From assembly GCF_036785885.1 (NCBI RefSeq), contig NC_092312.1, positions 23,702,001 through 23,766,000 on the forward strand: 64,000 bases of DNA, given 5' to 3'. Under the pieces are notes generated by a model that saw only the letters and a program-made list of their open reading frames with translations, made no database searches and was not told the DNA's origin. Below are positions 50,091-64,000 of the stretch, one piece after another. Position 1 is the first letter of the stretch. Every line of letters begins with the position of its first letter. The position numbers and the translations under genes were made by a program. This DNA is from Coffea arabica. Lineage: Eukaryota; Streptophyta; Magnoliopsida; Gentianales; Rubiaceae.

Positions 50091-50370
50091 GGGCTAGAAA
50101 CGAGTCGAATCTCAATTTAAATTTATCAATTTTGAGCTTGAGCTTAAATAAATAAAAAATAATTATTTTATTTGTTTAAAAAAAATAAAATTATAATTTT
50201 TTAATAATAATAAATTATTAAAAATTTTATATAAATTTTTAAAATTAAAAAATATATATATAATTGAGTGGATTCGCGAATTAATCAAAATCTTTAAATT
50301 CGAATTTGAGTTTGATCTCAACTTGGCGAGCTCCAATTCGTTGATCAAGTTCGCGATCCGCTGTCGCGCG
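50091..50370. mobile_element. Degenerate hAT-like MITE close to the malic enzyme promoter
   Basis: Starts TAGGGCTAGAAACGAGTCGA (hAT-like terminus), has the same layout as 33185-33612 (CGAG-rich arms, AT-rich core), and its right arm carries GGCGAGCTCCAATTCG and CGCGGCTCGAAC. The exact right end and target duplication are lost. It ends about 330 bp before the NAD-malic enzyme start codon. Confidence 0.55.
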
Positions 50371-50697
50371 GCTCGAACAACCAAAGTGACTGACCAATGA
50401 CGACAATGCGCGTCCGTTGACCTCATTCCCTAACAATTCAACGACCAAAAAAAAAAATCAAATCAAATCCCCTGTAAAGTGTCCAACGATTCAGGCACAG
50501 CGTACTACACCCCACTGCGGGGCAGCCGAGCTCGTCAGAGCCACACCACTCTTCAGAGCTCAAACTTCCTTCTGACACTCGTTTTCTGATCATATTTCTT
50601 CTTCTAGACCTCTGTCGTAAATTTCCAACTTTCCATGGACCGGAATTAGGGTTTAAGACCTTGCACACGTAGTTTTAGCTTGGTTTTCTGATCGAAA
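50371..50697 (+). promoter_or_regulatory. Promoter and 5' UTR of the NAD-malic enzyme gene
   Basis: The region is less AT-rich than its surroundings, contains CT-rich leader-like sequence at about 50550-50610, and leads to an AAAATG start. No TATA box is confidently assigned. Confidence 0.4.
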
Positions 50698-63269
<12,572 letters not shown>

Positions 63270-63795
63270 ACGCACCCAACCTTTCTAGGAACAATTTGGC
63301 GAGCGTGAATGAAGTATTCTTATTTTTACGTGGACACAACCACAATTGGTACTTAGCCTGCACCCTAGCAATGTCTGTTTCCGGAGATTGTAATATATAT
63401 TTTGTTTAGGTTCTGAGCTGCACGCATCTATCAATTTCCGTGGAAATTTTTTCACCCTTCCCAAAACCCAAAAAAACCCAATAGATCCTATAAACAGTAG
63501 AATTTGGGAGCCAAGTTTTGCCATAACTCTTCCCCTGTTCCGAGTCTATAGCGAGGATGAGGATGGTGATGCAAGAAGGCCTTTTGGCTCGGATTTCCTG
63601 CTCCATGCTTGTAAGTGAATCGATGATGACGTGAAGGTTTGTTAGCGTGGCCATTTTTATTCTCGAATTGATATAGACGATGACGAATTGTATAAACAGT
63701 TAGAGGTGAGTAAATAGAATAAAAATCAAGGATCCTTTATTTGACAAACGCAAAATTACAGATTACGAGAAAAGAAAGGGAGTAGAGTAGCAGTC
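63270..63795. other. 3' UTR of the malic enzyme gene and short intergenic stretch
   Basis: Probable 3' UTR to about 63420. Nothing else is recognised before the GC-rich repeat. Confidence 0.45.
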
Positions 63796-64000
63796 TAGGG
63801 ATGGCAACGGGGCGGGGTTGGGGCGGGGATCCCTCCCCCGTCCCCCACCCCGTTGCCTATTAGTTCCCCCCGTCCCCCGCCCCGTCCCCCGCCTCCTGCT
63901 CCCCCCGCCCCGCCCCCGCCCTGCCTTCCCCCGCTTCCCCCGTGGGGGCACCTGAGGGGTTAATAAAATTTTATTATATAATTTTATTATAATTAAATTT
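63796..64000 (+). mobile_element. GC-rich hAT-like MITE, cut by window end
   Basis: Begins TAGGGATGGCAACGGGGCGG, a terminus seen in plant hAT MITEs, then about 150 bp of C-rich CCCCGCCCC repeats and an abrupt change to AT-rich DNA. The right end and target duplication lie outside the window. A Gly/Arg-rich minus-strand frame through it (63763-63951) is a by-product of the GC repeats. Confidence 0.65.

Noticed and set aside
63763..63951. Gly/Arg-rich minus-strand ORF resembling an RGG protein
   Set aside because: Direct translation of the CCCCGCC repeats of a transposon end, no independent support.

Overview
This is nuclear plant DNA, most likely from a eudicot. It holds four intact-looking protein genes. 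Three are plant-specific types or have plant-type intron structure: a RABH1/Rab6 GTPase, a purine permease-type carrier, an OCTOPUS-like CxxC protein and a mitochondrial NAD-malic enzyme. All are set in AT-rich DNA full of plant transposable elements. The species cannot be named from the sequence. The length and presequence of the malic enzyme fit the 62-kDa alpha class known from potato and amaranth, but this does not fix the lineage.

Layout. 1-9903 is a Ty3/gypsy (Tekay/Del-like chromovirus) LTR retrotransposon. Its 5' LTR is cut by the window edge (1-905) and its 3' LTR is complete and unusually long (6725-9903). Between them lie an extra coiled-coil ORF, gag-protease, and RT-RNaseH-integrase-chromodomain, with two in-frame TAG codons interrupting the gag-pol frame. 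10113-11184 is a small non-autonomous Helitron. 11955-13325 is a Pack-MULE with a perfect 9-bp target duplication that carries a broken CYP94-type cytochrome P450. 14384-18780 is a six-exon RABH1b gene. 19635-20339 is a Stowaway-like MITE with a second one nested inside it. 20846-23576 is the purine permease-like gene, apparently with only 7 coding bases in exon 1. 23577-35955 has no convincing gene but holds a MULE-type MITE (30048-30857, 9-bp TSD), a hAT MITE (33185-33612, 8-bp TSD) and several short repeat families. 35956-37020 (minus strand) is the OCTOPUS-like gene. 37021-50697 is again gene-poor; it includes a long-TIR element with a captured leucine-rich-repeat fragment (40075-41150). 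50698-63269 is the 19-exon NAD-malic enzyme gene. A GC-rich hAT-like element begins at 63796 and runs off the window.

The host genes look like independent housekeeping loci: Golgi vesicle traffic, purine-type transport, a probable membrane-polarity scaffold, and mitochondrial malate oxidation. Nothing suggests an operon or gene cluster. The distinctive content is mobile: transposon-mediated capture of gene pieces (P450, LRR, an unrecognised small ORF), recent retrotransposition (4 transitions in 905 bp between LTRs), and repeated hAT/MULE/Stowaway insertions near promoters and inside introns. All splice sites were assigned by eye from GT/AG signals, phase and protein continuity. Family names come from recognised motifs, not from database searches.
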